7,528 bases of DNA, taken from NCBI RefSeq assembly GCF_938030785.1, contig NZ_CALHIK010000098.1, positions 1-7,528 on the forward strand, written 5' to 3'. The translations under genes and the position numbers were made by a program. Source of the stretch: an uncultured Campylobacter sp. Lineage in GTDB: Bacteria; Campylobacterota; Campylobacteria; Campylobacterales; Campylobacteraceae. The stretch's first letter is position 1; each line of letters starts with the position of its first letter. Shown here piece after piece: positions 6,310 through 7,528 of the stretch. Below the pieces are notes generated by a model, which was not told the origin of the DNA, did no database searches, and was given only the letters and a program-made list of their open reading frames with translations.

Positions 6310-6376
6310 CGGCGAGACGGGATTTCGCGTGCCGCCGCGCGTTTTCGCATCTCGGTTTTAAATTTAAAGGACGGCG

Positions 6377-7426
6377 ATGAGGGTTTTACTTAGACTGTGC
6401 GTTATCGCGGCATGCCTTTATGGGGCGATCGCGGCAGCACTTTATATCTTTCAGGAGCGGCTGATATTTTTGGGCGAGCCGTTAGATAAAAACTTCAAAT
6501 TTAGCTTTGAAAATTCCGAATTCATTGGACTTGTGAATGCGCCAGGGAGCGGCGTGCATTTAGAGGCATCGATGTCCGCCGCTACGCAAAATGGCGCGGC
6601 GACAAATGGCGTCGCGGACGAAAACGCTTCGGCGATTGGCGGCGTAAAAGAAAACGGCGCCGTAGCGGGCGAGATCAAAAACAAAAACGCTCAAACTAGC
6701 GGCGAGCGCGTCGGCAAAAACGCCGCAGGAAACGGTGCTGCGGGCAATAATGCAAACGCTGCTGCGATAAAATTTCAAGAGATCAATATCCCGTTTGAGG
6801 GCGGGGCGATAAACGGGCTGAAATTTAGCGCAGCAGAACCTAAAGGCGCGATTTTGTTCTTTCACGGCAACTTCGGCGACGTGAGCGGCTGGGGCGCATA
6901 TGGCGCGGATTTTGCGGCTTTGGGATATGATTTTTATATTTTCGACTACCCTGGCTACGGCAAATCGGACGGCAAAATTTCATCGCAGGATCAGCTTTTG
7001 GCGAGCGCGGATGCGATGAGCCGTTACGTTTTGGCGCAGCATTCGCCCAAGAGGCTCGCGATGATAGGCTACTCGATCGGAAGCGGCATCGCGGCGCAGC
7101 AGGCTGCGAAGTGGGATGCGGCGCGACTGATTTTGCTCGCGCCATATTTTAGCTTCGAGCGGCTTGCGCACGAAAAAATCCCCTTCGTGCCGAAATTTTT
7201 GATCCGCTACAAGATTCCTACCGCAGAATTTTTGCAAGCGGCGCGCAGCACGCAGATCACGCTCATCCACGGCGCCGCCGACGAGCTGATACCGGTGCAT
7301 CACTCGTATGATCTTGCGGGGTCTCTTAAGACCGGAGATTTATTTTACGAAATAGCCGCCGCGCCGCATAATGGGCTGCTGGCAATGCCCGGTATTTGGG
7401 AAATTTTAAAAGAGCGGCTGCGCTAA
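6377..7426 (+). CDS. Membrane-anchored alpha/beta hydrolase with Ala/Gly/Asn-rich insertion
   Basis: This 349-residue serine hydrolase resembles the BEM46/ABHD13/YfhR-like group of membrane-tethered alpha/beta hydrolases; the natural substrate is unknown. Residues 4-25 form a single hydrophobic helix (signal anchor), followed by FQERLIFLGEPLD (25-37), typical of the family. The hydrolase fold starts near residue 133 with INIPFEGGAINGL. It contains the oxyanion motif FFHGN (161-165), FDYPGYGKSDG (189-199), the nucleophile elbow GYSIG with Ser233, the acid Asp302 in HGAADELIP, and the base His331 in PHNGL. The triad is complete. Between anchor and fold, residues about 64-130 are a low-complexity Ala/Gly/Asn-rich stretch that relatives, as I know them, lack. 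The ATG has an AAAGGA ribosome binding site five bases upstream (6366-6371). A 67-bp gap separates it from the NUDIX gene; it may share its transcript. The catalytic domain probably faces the periplasm, but this is inferred. Confidence 0.85.
   Translation: MRVLLRLCVIAACLYGAIAAALYIFQERLIFLGEPLDKNFKFSFENSEFIGLVNAPGSGVHLEASMSAATQNGAATNGVADENASAIGGVKENGAVAGEIKNKNAQTSGERVGKNAAGNGAAGNNANAAAIKFQEINIPFEGGAINGLKFSAAEPKGAILFFHGNFGDVSGWGAYGADFAALGYDFYIFDYPGYGKSDGKISSQDQLLASADAMSRYVLAQHSPKRLAMIGYSIGSGIAAQQAAKWDAARLILLAPYFSFERLAHEKIPFVPKFLIRYKIPTAEFLQAARSTQITLIHGAADELIPVHHSYDLAGSLKTGDLFYEIAAAPHNGLLAMPGIWEILKERLR
6566..6766 (+). repeat. Degenerate low-complexity repeat inside the alpha/beta hydrolase gene
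   Basis: This segment encodes residues about 64-130 of the hydrolase. The protein is nearly all Ala, Gly, Asn, Val, Ser, Lys and Glu, with recurring Asn-Gly or Asn-Ala steps (QNGAA, TNGVA, ENASA, ENGAVAG, KNAQTSG, KNAAGNGAAG, NANAAA). At the DNA level the matching word is A(3-5)CGC or AAACGG followed by GC-rich codons, repeated imperfectly. Units differ in length and sequence, so it is an old or diverged repeat and not a perfect tandem array. The frame stays open throughout. Confidence 0.7.
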
Positions 7427-7528
7427 TCTAGCGGGGCTCGGCGTAAAATTCCACGCAAAATTCGACCGCTAAATTTAAAATTTTACGTATAATTCCGCTC
7501 GGGCTAGGTCGTCGTAAAATTTCATGAA
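7427..7528 (+). promoter_or_regulatory. Promoter-like region with inverted repeats, leading out of the window
   Basis: A perfect TATAAT (7488-7493) sits directly after AAATTTTACG (7478-7487) and is followed 20 bases downstream by the inverted copy CGTAAAATTT (7513-7522). Arms are 10 bp and perfect, separated by 25 bases. A further CGTAAAATT (7442-7450) can also pair with AATTTTACG (7479-7487), and TAGCGG (7429-7434) with CCGCTA (7466-7471), giving alternative hairpins after the hydrolase stop. The ATG at 7524 may start the next gene, though no Shine-Dalgarno sequence precedes it at normal spacing. The -10 box is the most credible element. Confidence 0.45.

Noticed and set aside
6310..6376. 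Possible terminator between the NUDIX and hydrolase genes (CGAGA at 6313 with TCTCG at 6350, inner CGCG pairs, then GTTTTA)
   Set aside because: The outer stem is only five pairs around a 32-base interior with competing GC pairings; GC-rich DNA of this length gives such pairings readily.
1..7528. CRISPR array, insertion sequence, phage genes, tRNA or rRNA
   Set aside because: No regularly spaced repeats, transposase-like or integrase-like proteins, or tRNA cloverleaf patterns were seen on either strand.

Overview
The window looks like chromosomal core DNA of a Campylobacter-type epsilonproteobacterium (Campylobacterota), probably one of the higher-GC oral species such as the C. gracilis/C. 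rectus/C. curvus group. The evidence is three-fold: a gatB-gpsA pair as in other campylobacters; a Csd3/Pgp3-type cell-shape peptidase beside a protein resembling the N-terminal domain of Helicobacter PgbA; and noncoding DNA saturated with the word AAATTT. The species assignment is inference.

Layout. Bases 1-632 (+) hold the C-terminal part of gatB (tRNA amidotransferase). Bases 633-1134 are a 502-base gap without a convincing gene; it carries 14 AAATTT words, an AT hairpin and a stronger hairpin just upstream of the gpsA promoter region. gpsA follows at 1135-2025 (+), with a terminator-like hairpin overlapping its stop codon. Bases 2026-2307 are a convergent gap with a second long hairpin close to the 3' end of the minus-strand gene. 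Bases 2308-3039 (-) encode a secreted PgbA-N-domain-like protein with a TTG start. A divergent promoter region (3040-3179) separates it from a plus-strand cluster: an M23 peptidase of the csd3/pgp3 type (3180-4349), mgtE (4358-5737), a NUDIX NDP-sugar hydrolase (5722-6309) and a membrane-anchored alpha/beta hydrolase (6377-7426). The window ends in a promoter-like region with a 10-bp inverted repeat, probably leading into the next gene.

How they fit together. GatB (glutaminyl/asparaginyl-tRNA formation) and GpsA (glycerol-3-phosphate for phospholipids) are housekeeping. The plus-strand cluster is tightly packed: 8 bp between peptidase and mgtE, a 16-bp overlap between mgtE and the NUDIX gene, and 67 bp to the hydrolase. 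It is likely co-transcribed and mostly concerns the envelope: peptidoglycan trimming, Mg2+ entry, nucleotide-sugar turnover and a membrane-tethered hydrolase. A direct functional link is not shown by the sequence.

I see no mobile element, CRISPR array, tRNA or rRNA, and nothing that amounts to a clearly new multi-gene system. The most unusual items are a roughly 65-residue Ala/Gly/Asn-rich insertion in the alpha/beta hydrolase, the density of AAATTT words, and the hairpins in the gaps.
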